Shown here piece by piece: positions 51,443 to 63,929 of a DNA stretch of 64,000 bases. Position 1 is the first letter of the stretch. Each line of letters starts with the position of its first letter. The stretch covers positions 2,914,001 through 2,978,000 of the forward strand of contig JASJZC010000005.1 in NCBI GenBank assembly GCA_037178855.1, read 5' to 3'. This DNA comes from Oscheius sp. JU75 (taxonomy: Eukaryota; Nematoda; Chromadorea; Rhabditida; Rhabditidae). A program made the position numbers and the translations under genes. Under the pieces are notes generated by a model, which did no database searches, was not told the DNA's origin, and was given only the letters and a program-made list of their open reading frames with translations.

Positions 51443-52610
51443 TCAATTGGATGTTCTGGAGGAGGGTCGGTTGAGAAGGGTTAATCGGGTGCTCGTCCTA
51501 ATCCTCACAAAGCGTCTGAGATCCTTGCTGGACAGCAGAACATAAAGAAGAGCAAGAGCTCGAATGAAAAGATCAGAAGCCGAGACGAGAGTAGGTCCCA
51601 TTGAGGAGAAGTTCTCGGAGAAGGTTCGTGTGTAGATGAGAGCTTTGAAGAAGGGTGTGAACTGAAAAGGGTAATCAGATTTCTAGAAACACTGTACCTG
51701 GAAGAGAAAGGTCATGACTCTGGTCTCATCGAGGATCTCCTTTTCCCCGAAATCCACTCGAACCGAGTGACAGTCACGAGTTCGGGTGAAAATGATCGAG
51801 TAGCAGACAATGATGACTAGAAGGTAAATCGTCTTCTGTAATGTCAGCAGCTGAATTAGTTCTTTTCGTTGAGTGCGTACTGTGACTCACATGTCGGATC
51901 AACAGACTCCTGTGAAGAGACACCGCGTTACAGGAGTACTCATAGTGGTTGTTCGAAGTCGAAAAGTGATAGCTGCAGTCGGAAAACATCAAAGAGACAG
52001 ACAGAGCAGAGAGGAGAAGCCAACAAACCATGATCACATAGTTTGTTCGGAGTCTATAATTATTCTTTTACTTCTTGATCCTTCTCTTGACTCAAAACAA
52101 TTCGTCTAACTTACCGGGAAAATACCACCTCCGAGAGTTGTGGTTTGACAAAAACGGCCAGTCTCTGTACTGCAATTACGGCCAGAAAGGTGCTGGTCAG
52201 TTGATCAGCCATCTCCTCTAGGAATTTTGAAACTAGAAGACTTCCTGTAAAATATTTGATGTAGTTCATTTGAACCCTTACGGCCTGACGAGTACAGGAG
52301 GATTTGAGCTGTTACGACTAAAAAGTTGGCCACAACCAGTTGTACAAAGAGCTTGTAAAACGGTCTCTGGAGCGTTTATTATACATGTTGACTTGTTAGG
52401 TACCTTCCAGAAGATCATTCTGCCCTTTGCAAGAGAAAACAGAAGCAGACTGGTGGAAATAAAGCCGATGACGATTGCAATGATCAGGAGCACATTTGGA
52501 ACATCACTGATATTGATCAAAAGCTGACACCAGCAAATAAGCGACAAAGAGGAACAAACCATCTCTTCTTCTGTATTGTTGGCACCCGAAGAAGATGTAG
52601 ACAAATCCAT
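51443..52610 (-). CDS. Seven-transmembrane receptor, divergent rhodopsin-like
   Basis: Several short exons give hydrophobic segments in the expected order: VLLIIAIVIGFISTSLLLF (TM1), a LFVQLVVANFLVVTAQILL-type TM2, TSTFLAVIAVQRLAVFVKP (TM3 with VQRLAVF at the DRY position), VCWLLLSALSVSLMF (TM4), IYLLVIIVCYSIIF (TM5), VMTFLF...FFKALIY (TM6) and a helix ending LLYVLLSSKDLRR (TM7 into helix 8). The N-terminus carries Asn-Thr glycosylation sites. The DRY motif is degenerate and NPxxY is absent, as in many nematode chemoreceptors; ligand unknown. Similarity is topological rather than by clear family match. Confidence 0.75.
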
Positions 52611-52912
52611 CGATGCGGAGGAACGGGAATTGGAGACTGGGGCGAGAAGTGGATTAGAAAAAGGGTAAGTCCTCTCAAATAGGATTGATATTTTGTGTCA
52701 AGACAAGACGATTGTTACATAACCGAGAAGGAAGTTGAAGAAACGAACATTATTGACTTGTACATTAGAGATACCATTGTGACGTGAAATAGCTGAGGTG
52801 TCGAAACGTTTATGAATGGCACAAGGTTACTTTTTAAGGCAATTTACAGTAACAAATACAAATAGAAACGTATTGTTTGGAAACCTTTGAGCGACGCCGA
52901 TGGATACATCAT

Positions 52913-53648
<736 letters not shown>

Positions 53649-53914
53649 GGCTGGCGCTCGAAAGGGTTCTGGAAAAGGAAACGTAATAAATACGAGAGAA
53701 GAAAGAGAAAAAAAAGTAGCGAAAAAAACAGCACGAACTGGAAAAAGGGGGGAATTCGCGCCAGATTTTTTCGCGAACTGTAGCATACAAATAAGACAAG
53801 AATTGCGGAAATTCAAAACGAGTGTAGGTTTTTCCAAAAAAAAAAAGCTATAATCGGCATCGGCAAGAGAGCGCTGTCAGTAAAAATAAACGATTCGAAT
53901 TCTCATATTAGGCA

Positions 53915-54530
53915 ATGCACAAGATCTCCAAGAGCAGTCGTCTCCATCTGTCCGTCCGAAGCCTTTTGCGCTTGCACGAAAATGCGTACGCTGCGCCCAA
54001 AATCCCAAAGTTCGTAGAATTTCATCATGTTATCGTGACTTTTAAGAGTTATTGACGAGTGCTTCAGAACCGGCAAATGGCTCTTTTTTTATGAGTACAT
54101 CTAGTTTTGAGCGGAACCGAACAAAACTTGTAGCAGCCGACATGCTCGAGATGGAATTCCATTCGCTTGTAGACTTTGTCCGTCTCGAGGAGCGTGAAAT
54201 TACAGTATTTGTTCAGATACTGCATCCCAGAGGCTGGTTTCACAAAATCGGCCCAATCACCATCTGGCGGGAGTGAAGTGATGACCGTCAGTGATCCGTC
54301 ATTTCATAGCTCCAAGCAGCCATATTCTGCTGTCTCGTACTCTGATCCTATCTCGAGAGAAGCAACTCTTCCATGCGACATCTGACGTCGATTTTGACAA
54401 GATATGCGTTGATAATCTTGTGGAGCTAACTGTTGGGCCCGAGACGCGGTCAGCGGTTTTCCAGCAGAAATCAAAACGAAAGTCGACAAGACAGGTAAAA
54501 ACAAGATATGATGCTAGAAAACGAGCGTAA
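53915..54530 (+). CDS. Possible small gene between two minus-strand genes, unknown
   Basis: Starts MHKISKSSRLHLSVRSLLRL, followed by NAYAAPKIPK and a donor-like GTTCGT. The end reads DVDFDKICVDNLVELTVGPE and a basic terminus (KRKSTRQVKTRYDARKRA). The middle is unclear because plus-strand frames change twice without a convincing intron. The minus strand is also open over much of the interval (for example DGDWADFVKPASGMQYLNKY ending at about 54065). I report coding potential, not a settled model. Confidence 0.35.
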
Positions 54531-54600
54531 AACTGAAATCATTTACCGGGGCAAAGTCACAGACAGTGGAAAAGTACAGACAGATAAATTTGATATGAGA

Positions 54601-55560
54601 TCAGCCAAACTTATTGTAATCGTCGGCCAGACGTTTCAGAAGGTGAAGAGCCAGATCTTGTTCGTCGTCGGTCATACAGCCAAGACAAAAGCCGTTGTGA
54701 TCGGGATGTGGCAGAGTTGCTGGAAATTATTGTTACTAAAATATACTACAGGGACAGTACCTGCAGTAATATTGAAGATATCGGCCGTGTTGTTGTGGTA
54801 GTCGATTGTGGACATCGGACGAGCCTTGTTTCTTCGCTCCATTTCCAATTCCTTCTTGAGACTGCAAAATCAAATTTGTGATATCCAGAGCAGAACGATA
54901 CCTTTCGTTCTCCATGACAGCTTTCCGGTAACGGCTTCTCATGTCTTCTATCGTAGTTTGCTCAAAGATATTCATGGTCTCATTCTGATGTAGCGTCATC
55001 TCGAACATCATCCTAGTCGAATTGAGCTTTTGTTCGGCCATCATGAGGAAGTAGTCTTCTTCTTCCTGCTCCGTAAGTCCGGGGAAAAATGACGGCGTCG
55101 GCGGTTGATATTCCTGTTCAAGAGGTACCGGCTCCTCATCGACCGAGTCGAAAATCTAAAATGAAATTTTCCTAGGATAAAAACAAAAGAAGTTACATTG
55201 ACGGTCGCATCGGCTTCGACTGGATGTTTCTTTTCTTGTTCAATAATGGTTGGCTTCTCTTGAACTGAGTCAAAAATCTAAAAGGGGATTGTTAGAATAA
55301 AAACAGAAGAACCGACATTGATGGTCTCATTGACTTCGCCAGCCTGTACCTCTTCCTCAAGAACAGAAGGAGAAGCTTCGTGTGTAGATGACACATCTTT
55401 CGTCGGAGTAGATGCAGGAGAAGGAGAAGCAGGCCTTGAAATTGGCTCGCTGCTGAGCTGTTCGAACAGCTCCCTGACTGAGTTTTTCTTCACCAAAATA
55501 TGGGCTTTCTCCTTCTCATCAGCTACTTTTAGCCACTGTTTGTAGATCTGAATTAGTCTT
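54601..55560 (-). CDS. Coiled-coil protein with repeated exon module, unknown
   Basis: Exons on the minus strand give IYKQWLKVADEKEKAHILVK, SVRELFEQL, a Ser/Pro-rich acidic linker, then two consecutive exons that both begin NIFDSV (IFDSVQEKPTIIEQEKKHP and IFDSVDEEPVPLEQEYQPP). A helical segment follows (EEEDYFLMMAEQKLNSTRMM, MRSRYRKAVMENERYRSAL) and then the C-terminus MTDDEQDLALHLLKRLADDY ending KFG. Introns are about 40-60 nt. The duplicated IFDSV exon suggests tandem exon duplication. The first exon was not found with confidence. No known family. Confidence 0.65.
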
Positions 55561-55719
55561 GTTAAAGCGAGCGCGTAGATGCTGTGCCTGTGTGCCCGAG
55601 TTGGTGCGCAGCGAGTTCAAAAAATTGCTTCGAAGAGCGAGAAACACGATAAAGCCAGATGTTCCAGTTTTCTGTCTTTCTCTATTCCCGTAGTGTTTAT
55701 GTATCTTAAAGAGCATGTC

Positions 55720-56839
55720 AAAAGTAGTTTATCTATTTTAAATTGTCCGCGCGTCTCCGTATGTCTGATTGACGCCATCTGTGCGTAGCCGCGCAGCGGA
55801 GAAACTGAGATAGGCAGAACAGCAGACTGGGAGGGTGCTAGGACAAATAAGGTCAAACTTTTTTCCACTACTCGATACAAACAAGCAAAGTTATACGTTA
55901 AAGCTCCGACGGAAGCCTAGATCCTGTGGTTGGAATCATCCTTTTAAACCCAAAGCCGTGAATAAAGTGGCCGTAGTATGTTTTTCTTTTCTATATAACA
56001 CAGATAAAACAACCCCAAAAGGCGCTGCTTTGCTTTGTGATAAATAGTCTTTAGTAACAGTTTCTACTGTGGAGTGGACAAATTAGGCACGGCTTAGGCT
56101 GAGCGCACGAAATCCAGTCCAAAATCCCAAAAAGTCTACCGCCCCGAAGGGGGCAATACAAGGATTCTTTTTATAGTACAATAAATTAGGAGCAATTAGA
56201 AACACAAACAACAAACAGTAACTTTCGCAAGAAATTGCCTCAACGTCTCCAAAGAATAGTTTCTGTCTCCAGAGAAATTATTGTAAGTTTTTGTTTGTAA
56301 AAAAGACCTTTCTAATGATAAAAATCTGAAAGAAAGTCTGTTTTCTACACAACAAGTAATGTTATATCTTTCTTTACTAAAGCGCACTGGTGTCCGTCCG
56401 TCTGTCACTGTGTCTGCACAATTGCCTGTTAAATCTAATACCTCAAAAACTGACAAGTCATATCATGTCAAAAACAAATGGACAAGCCAGCTGTGGAGGA
56501 AACGGCTTCTAGCAGCCGCCTGTGATCAATTCTAAGGCCCAGAAGCTGCTGGTGCTAGAACAAACTAGTCTACCTTTCAAGAACAAAAGATGGATGGAAG
56601 AAGCAAAAAATCGGCCAGTTTACTCGACTTTTTACATTTCATGGATTTACACTGGTTTTTTGATTACTTTTGCGCGTGTCTTATGTTATTTTGTTCACTA
56701 TTGTCAATCTAGTTAGTTTTGAAGCGAAAACGTCAGAGAAACTTCAAGAATTGAAGCAAAAATTAATTTTGTCGATCCTCAGAGTAACAAAAAGATTTGA
56801 ATTGGCGCACAAATCACGGTAAAATGGTCTCGCCAACTT
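55720..56839. other. Intergenic stretch, no gene seen
   Basis: About 1.1 kb, A/T-rich, with short ORFs of no recognisable pattern. Confidence 0.5.
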
Positions 56840-58660
56840 TCATAGCTGCACTGTCGCTTTAAAGAATGAAGCTAATACCGTGTACAGCTCGAAAAGGATC
56901 GTCTTTGCCGGGTTGCTCAGCTGCTCCAAGTACGAAGCAGCTCTCGCAAAGAGTCCGTTGGTAGCAGCCTGTCTAGCTAGGAATTTGAAGACTTCTTGAT
57001 GGATCCGTCCCTCCTCGTCGACAGCGACTTCCTCAATTGCAGCTGGGAGCGGGAAGAGATGATCTCGATTATATTGGACGTAGCTATAAACGTTGCAAAA
57101 TAAGAAAAGATTGTGAACGTACTCGGTCATATTTCGTAGAATCATGTTGGCGTAGAGATCAGGCCACTCAGTCGGGAACTTCTTCGACAGCAGAAACTGG
57201 AAAATACCGAAGAGTAGGCGAAGGTTCCTGAACCCATGGCCGAGACGAACCGTCTTAAGGATTGTGTTTAGACGAGCCGTGTTTTCCGGGGACTCGCTAA
57301 ATACTTCGTAAATTGGAACAACTAAACAAGAAATACCTCGATGATTGAATATGGACTACCATGGCCTTCCAATGAAGAATCTGTTCTCGCGATAGACTGA
57401 TTTTGGCGACCAGATTAACTCCTGGCTGTGTGATGTCTGACCAACGACTAATCCATTGAAGGAAAACTGCGAAATCAATGGATGTGAAGGAGGCAGCTCC
57501 GTAGTTATTCAGATTTTCAATGGATAACGGCTGATTTTGGACGAAACGACGGAAGAAGTGGACTTAAAAAGTAAGCATAGAAGAGGAAGAACGCACACCT
57601 ACAAATATCGAAGTTGGCCTCGTTGTCGATCCAACTGATACGTCTGATAACCACAATAAATAGCTTCAGCACACGCTCGTCGTCGAGTTTCGAAGCTAGT
57701 CCTGTAAACTGAAAAATCAACCGAAGAGGTAGGGTAACTCACGTTCTGCCAGTACATCCGGTAGTTTTTCGTTCAGACTTGGCATAAGTGATTCACAATC
57801 TTGTCGGGCGACTTGAAAGATGTCCGAATGGAGACGGCGAATGGATCCATCGTGAGGAAGAAGAGCTGCCACGATTCGTTCGCCGAGACCAACCTCATCC
57901 CAAAGAGCATGATTGATCATCTTTGGATATGAGGCTAGGAGCTGCGTGAGGGAGTCTGTAAGGCTCAATTAGAAAACTTAAGAAAAGGAACCTATTGCCA
58001 GGAAAGTAGACCACGTCGAGATATCTTGCTGCTCGAAGACCCAGCAGTCGATAGCCTGATATGAAAGGGAAGAGAGGATTGGAACGAGGTCTTGCTCGTC
58101 CGGGGACCCGGTGGCAGCGAGAAGGTCAGCTGCCGACTTAAAGAGGAGCTGCTTAGTCAGGACTGTGAGTTCCTCGCTGACTTCGTACTTGATTCCGTCG
58201 CATAGCAATCCCTGTAGCCTGGAAGATCAATATTAGGTTCGATACAGAGATAGAAGACTTGGCCTGACTGATGTTGGCCGACGCAAACAGTCTGGTTTAC
58301 TATGCCCGCTCGTTATAAGAACTGAATCAAGCATAGCTCAACCTCCTGTTTATCTAAAAAGATGAAAAGAAGAAACTCACTCTACAATGAGATCCTGAAC
58401 AAGCTTCTTCTGGGCAAGATCATTCTTGAAGGCAAACTCGATGTTCGTCTCCAGCAGCAGGAGATACGAAAGATACAGCTCGTCATCCAGAAGAACATGA
58501 TCCTGCAAGATAAAAGAATAGGATTTTGACGTAAACGTACCCGACATGCTTTGAGTGATCTTGTCGTGATGATTATGTCGGCCAGCTCGCGGCTGAATGG
58601 ACGAAATATGGTGTTACGGTCATACATGGAGAGCAGAGAATCCGCGTTGTAGCCTCCCAT
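56840..58660 (-). CDS. Helical (alpha-solenoid-like) protein, family unassigned
   Basis: About ten short exons starting MGGYNADSLLSMYDRNTIF at 58660 and ending LASFFKATVQL at 56840. The product, of roughly 500 residues, is rich in amphipathic helices: DELYLSYLLLLETNIEF, VSEELTVLTKQLLFKSAADL, ERVLKLFIVVIRRISWIDNE, FLLSKKFPTEWPDLYANMIL, HQEVFKFLARQAATNGLF. The FPTEWPDL motif in a helical background recalls importin-beta/exportin HEAT repeats, but I cannot match the whole chain to a named member. Exon joins were followed by eye, so small errors are likely. Confidence 0.6.
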
Positions 58661-58664
58661 CTAA

Positions 58665-59342
58665 ATGATGTTTATAAAGCAGTTTATACAAAAAATAAGA
58701 TTAAAACAAACGACATTTTTGTTATAAGAAGATGAAACGGTGTAAAAGCTATGTTTGGGGACTAACAACTAGCTGTCAATTTTTGCCTCATACGTTACAA
58801 CAGCTCAGTTGAGAGAAAACAAGTTGAAACTGTTCGAAGCTATATAGAAAAATTCGAAGAGCAAAGGAAAGGTTTTCGCGCCCCTCGGCTAACGTTCAAA
58901 TGTCTAACAATTATGGCCAACTGATTCCAGCTCTTTCCTGGGTAAATGAGTGAAAAACAGTAAGACAAACATAAAAATTAGGAAAAAAAACGAAAGGAAA
59001 ACTAGAAACTTTGCCGAATGCAAACTCCGCTCCGACATTTTTTAGCCGCATTCGTTTCGCGTTAGAGATGAATTTTGCGCACCATTGACGTCAGTAGCAG
59101 TCCATCGCTAACAGCCCACACTCGACCATACCACCGCAGAGAAACAGATCTCTTAACATTCGAGAAGTTTCAATTGAGGAAACCCTGTTTTAGCTAGCTT
59201 CTCACGTGTTTATCTTTATAATGAGGGTGAAGAAAGAACAGAGTTCAGCTGGAATACTAAACTATGGAGGAAAACGGGAAAATTTATTTGTTGTACAGAT
59301 ATCAAAGTAAATAAGGTCAGGTGCAAATTACAGAAGAAATAG
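58665..59342. other. Intergenic stretch, no gene seen
   Basis: About 0.7 kb between two minus-strand genes, A/T-rich, no supported feature. Confidence 0.5.
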
Positions 59343-60893
59343 TCACTCTTGCGTTCCCCAGATCTTGCAGTGGCCAACCTTCTTGTCCACAACAGTCTGG
59401 ACGAGGTTTTGAATTATCTGAAAACGCATCTGCACCAGATTGTAAGGTGGGTTCACCATCAGAATTTCGTTAGTCGGCTTGTCGAGAGACTGCTCATAAA
59501 AACGGACACCGATAGCATCGACGACTTTCTTGACGAATGTGGGCTGCATAGCATCGACTTCAAAGTTGTTTTTGATGAGCACGTGCGGCAGCTGACAACT
59601 ACAAGATTACGAAACACGAATGACGTACTCCACGATTTTTCAGAATGTTCGAAGTACTCAGTGCTGACAGAAGAGTAGCGTTATCGCTCGAGTTCACGAT
59701 GATCAAAACGGCATCCGCTGCTGCCAGATACGGCTGCATCAGCTCCTTTTCCGTACGGCCGGATGGTGACAAATGGGCTTCTACAATATCTACGACGAAC
59801 TGCTGGCCTTCTTTTACGTCTTCCCATTTCTGAAAAGAGCGTGTAAACAGAAAACGAATAGAAATACAAGTGTGATCATGTGAGGAACTGATTTCGGCTT
59901 TATTTTTGAGAGACACAGGCGTTCTCTAGGGCCAATAAGGCTGTATCCTTCGGTCTGAGCAGCAACAATCGTCACGTTTTCAATCTGAAAAATAACTGTA
60001 AAGAGAAGAGGAAGTCAGAACTAACGAAAGAAGTCTTGCCACATCTGCTGGCTCCAACCACTACTAGCGTAATTTCGTCTCCACGGTTGATTCTCTTGAA
60101 GTTCAGTCCTATTCCGCCGTAGGAACACAGCCCCGAAATGCGAGGGGGTTGAATCTCCACATGCTGTTCTCGTCGGATTTGCTGCGGCCTTTTCGGGGGA
60201 CCAGTCAAACGGCGCCATATGGAAGCCAGCTTCGATTTTGATACTTCTGAAACGAGCTGATTTTGAATGAAGATCAAATGACAAACTTTTCGGAGGAGTT
60301 TCTACGTTTTGTAAGTAGGCTGGTTGGGCTGGCATATACATCGATCCTCCTCGTCTAACCGACATGCTCATTCTGTGGTCCACCCTCTAAAAAGTGAACA
60401 ATATTTAGCCGGAAGTGATAAATAACCCTCATCGTATGGTAGTTGTTGAACTCCTTGTCTTGTCGCTGTTCCCAAGAGAACGGACCTCGTTCTGATCGAC
60501 GAAACTGCGACTTAGATTGAAGATTACCAAAACTTCGGTTCAGGCATTGTTCCTCGTCACTATCTTCTCTGAAAACAGTTGATGCTCAGGCAAGAATACT
60601 CACTCTGTGTTGCATTCCGAGGTTTGAGAAGACGTTCTGTGGAGAATGGAAGGTCTTGTCGGACGAGAGGACATTCGTGGCGCGTTTATTTCGGTGTACT
60701 CGTGCGATAGACTGAAAAAAAGACATATAGATAAAACAAAGGAAATGTACTTGTGAATGATAACGTGGTCTGCGATTCTGGTGTTTTTGTTTCCTTGCTT
60801 CTTATTTCCTACGGTCTTCTTGTTGGTCGTCAATTCGAGGTCACTGTAGGTCGAGTCGTTATTGCTAGTCAGAGAGCTCGCACTATGGTTCAT
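59343..60893 (-). CDS. Divergent Ras-like small GTPase with long disordered N-terminus
   Basis: A polar N-terminal region of about 200 residues (MNHSASSLTSNNDSTYSDL, RMSMSVRRGGSMYMPAQPAY) precedes a GTPase-like core. A P-loop is clear: ITLVVVGASRCGKTSF (GxxxxGKT). Next, GQQFVVDIVEAHLSPSGRT occupies the place of the DTAGQ region but lacks DTAGQ. MQPYLAAADAVLIIVNSSDN matches the following Ras strand and helix. HVLIKNNFEVD stands where NKxD is expected. The end is a helix (LVQMRFQIIQNLVQTVVDKK) with no CaaX box. Loss of the catalytic Gln and altered NKxD resemble RGK or Rad-like atypical GTPases. The switch I exon boundary is not resolved. Confidence 0.7.
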
Positions 60894-61219
60894 GCTAAAG
60901 TTTCACGTAGCGAATTGCATTCATGCGTGAAGAAAACGAAAGAGCAACTTTTGCGCAACTATCTTCAAGGCGTGAGCTTCGATCCTCTCTAAAATTTTGC
61001 GGGGTCTACTGTGCTAAATGTTGGCAATAAACATATACCAGGCAAAAATAGTGGAACGGCAAGAGGAAAATGGCTTAAAAACGTATTGCAGCTGATCCCA
61101 ATTGCCGCCAATAATATGAATTTGCGGTTCGAGTTCTGCTTTGCGCGTTTTATCCACTTCTTCGCTTTTCTATTCTCTTTTCCTTTCTATTTCTTCATAT
61201 CAAAGTTTCAGCGTGCAAA

Positions 61220-63266
61220 TGGCCGCCCCAGATGAGGAGACTGAGACACAAAGTAATGTCAGCGAAGTTTGTTAGTTGCTACAAAGGAAAAGCACAGCGA
61301 ACTTTTAGGTCTATACGATTTTGGACCAGAAAAGTATGATGACAGTCCCGAAGACGACGTACTTCGTTTCATAGAACAGCTCGATCAACTTAGTAGCGGG
61401 CCTCCTACAGAAAGTAGTCTTCGTTTTTCCCAATGAACATCTTTTTTAGTCAAAGAAATCCCGCTACAGCTAGAAAAAGAGCTCGTGTTTGCATATAGAG
61501 AAACATACTTGCAAGGCAGAATCAAAACACAGCAAGTGGAACCACTAGGAGAAAAGTATGGTGTTTACAAAATGACCATCTTTCCAATTCAGATGGTACG
61601 ACTGTTTGAGCAGCGATTGCGCTAATACATTCAAAAATGTATTTGGAGCTAGGCAGCATATATCACTCGGCCAGGATTGGATCCACACCATGATTCTAGA
61701 AGGCTCGTTTTCTTTTTGTTCTTCGCGACCCACAAGTTGCAGACTATCCAGGAATTCTCCATTCTGAAGACCGTGAGGTAGGAGATGCGATGGTCTTCGC
61801 TGCTTGCGCCAGACTTTATAGCCGAAAAATATTCTCCATCGGACAAAATCCAGATCTTAGTGAATTCGAAATAGAGCTGAGCTTGAGCGACAAGGTATTA
61901 CAGTCCCATCTACATCAATCGCTTACTTTTAGGACTTATCTAGTAAGACCCCGTACTCAATTATAATTTGTCGTACCGAAGATGAGGCCTGGTCCATAGG
62001 AAGATTGGTCGAGCGATTATTACCAGGCAAGCCGACTTCTTGCTCTAACGTGTTTATTCAACCGATTTTCAGCGGGAATTTTTTGGGATCATGCGAATGA
62101 AAATCTCATAGAAACAGAGAACGAGGAGCAGCACAAACACGCAAGTCTTGTCATCGGGACGGTCCACTGTGTCAACGTGTATCTCAAGAAATTCCTAGTA
62201 AGGAGTTCCACTTCTCTTCCATCTATAATCTCAGATCAATACCGGCAGTGTGGAGTCAATTTACTTGACCGGCTCTGAGCTGTATAGTCCAGGATCAAGG
62301 AGAGAACGGAGTCTAATGGAGATCATCTCCTATGTTAGAAGGCAAAGAAGTGGACACATTTCATCGTTCCTGATCAGTGCTACAGCCAGTCCACTCACGC
62401 CAGTCTGCCGACATCTGCTCTCCGACAATTATTCCGTAGTCGCCATTCCCAAGAAAACGGATGTAGTTCTACCCGATGTCAAAATTTGTCTCATTAACAC
62501 AGTTGGTTTTCTTCTTCACTGTGCTCTAAGGTATCTTTTAGGATGATCCCGGATGCCACTTTTTCAAAAAACTGGCCTGTCTAATGGCACTTGTCCAGAA
62601 GAATATCAATGAGGACCCTAGTATGTGCTTTTTGTTGTAGATAACAGGACAACTTTTAGAAACAAAAAAGACGACAATCATTGTTTGTGAGAAGGAAGAG
62701 ACATGCAATTTTTTTGCGACATTTCTGACGTTGAAATTTCAGATAAAAGTACTTCTAATTACAAGGTAAATGTTATTTCATCTGTCCCAAAAGCAGATTC
62801 TTTCAGAAATATTCATCCCTTAGAGTTCGAGAGGACGAAGAATCTCTTCTACGCCCGGTATTTCTTGCATTCGTAGAAATATAACAAACCATTCAGAGTA
62901 TCGGACTTCCTAGTGATGGACTATCATGCTCTTCGATTCTTGGAGTCAGGAGATTTCGCCAAGGTTCGTTTCCCACCTGTATCGCTTCAATATACTTTCA
63001 GATTATTGCCTTTGATCTACCGAAACCGGTCGAGTTCTCCACGAAGATGGGGACCTTCTTCAGACTTTCCCAGAAAGTCACCAGGGAGAAAGTCGTTTAC
63101 TTGATCATGGATCCAAATGTCGACCGCCAGCTGATTGTACCTGTCCACAAGGTATATAACTTTCTCTTTTTTTTTGGTATCAATGCGTTTTCAGCTCCTC
63201 GAGAAGCTCGGCTCGCGTATTTCGACCACCTTTCATGCCCTCTATGTCTCACTTTCTGTTTTATGA
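61220..63266 (+). CDS. Degenerate DEAD-box helicase-like protein
   Basis: Begins MAAPDEETETQSLYDFGPEK at an ATG 8 nt after TTTCAG. Many short exons. The chain follows the two-RecA DEAD-box layout with altered motifs. PYSIIICRTEDEAWSIGRLV sits where motif Ia (PTRELA) belongs. HASLVIGTVHCVNVYLKKF replaces the TPGR strand. SIYLTGSELYSP sits where DEAD should be. SSFLISATASPLTPVCRHL keeps motif III (SAT). TIIVCEKEETCNFFATFLT opens the second RecA fold. DFLVMDYHALRFLE and IIAFDLPKPVEFSTKMGTFF correspond to motifs V and VI but lack HRIGRTGR. No Walker A GKT was seen. It is probably catalytically dead; a partial parallel is the helicase-like part of TDRD12. The C-terminus ends VSLSVL. Confidence 0.7.
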
Positions 63267-63647
63267 AATCGTTTTTCGTTGTTTATGTCGTACAGAATGT
63301 AGTTTTATTCTGGAATACGTAGGATGTATAAACATTTTCACACGTTCCAAATCGGAGTCAACAACGCGCGAAAATGATGCTCGTTTTTGGCATTCGAGGT
63401 GACACGGCGCCGACAGGTACAACCTATCACTGACCTTATTTCGACAGTGTGAGTAGCATATTTGCACAATACTTTTTGCATCGCGATTCTTCTACAGAGA
63501 AGTATTTCTGGTTGTGAGAAAACCTGATTAGGGGAAGAGAGATCGGAGAAAGAAATATACGGTAGGCCGTGAAATGTTTCGAGGCGCTGCCTCAAAGGGC
63601 GGAGCTTTGGCGTGTGCGACCGAGGGTAGCCAATCGCTTGAATAAGC

Positions 63648-63929
63648 ATGGAACTGTGGCGTGGTTACCCCTATGCCACTGCTGGCTATCCATCAGGTTC
63701 ATTGTTATTTCTCTTACTTTTACACCGTTTGCTATTTAGGTGTTCCTCTGCCCGGAAGCCTAGCTCCTTGTCTGCCGAACGCCTTCGGCACAGATAATGG
63801 ACATACGGGAGTCAATCAGCTGGGAGGCATGTTCGTCAACGGACGACCACTTCCAGATCACATTCGGGGTCGGATAGTCGAACTTGCTCAACAAGGAGTC
63901 AGGCCCTGTGACATTTCACGGCAGCTCAG
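63648..63929 (+). CDS. Paired-domain transcription factor, Pax2/5/8-like (3' partial)
   Basis: Exon 1 (63648-63696) encodes [16 protein letters not shown]. Exon 2 (63740-63929) continues with a short linker and the start of a paired domain: [19 protein letters not shown], then [20 protein letters not shown], ending at a donor. [13 protein letters not shown] and the exon break after QLR fit the Pax2/5/8 group. The HTGVNQLGG spelling is also seen in the nematode EGL-38/PAX-2 group. Pax1/9 is the main alternative. The rest of the gene lies beyond 64000. Confidence 0.9.

Noticed and set aside
61625..61700. Continuation VFGARQHISLGQDW in the helicase-like gene
   Set aside because: Reading it as an intron (GTATTTGG to TTCTAG) restores the frame KARFLFVLRDPQ and the helicase alignment.
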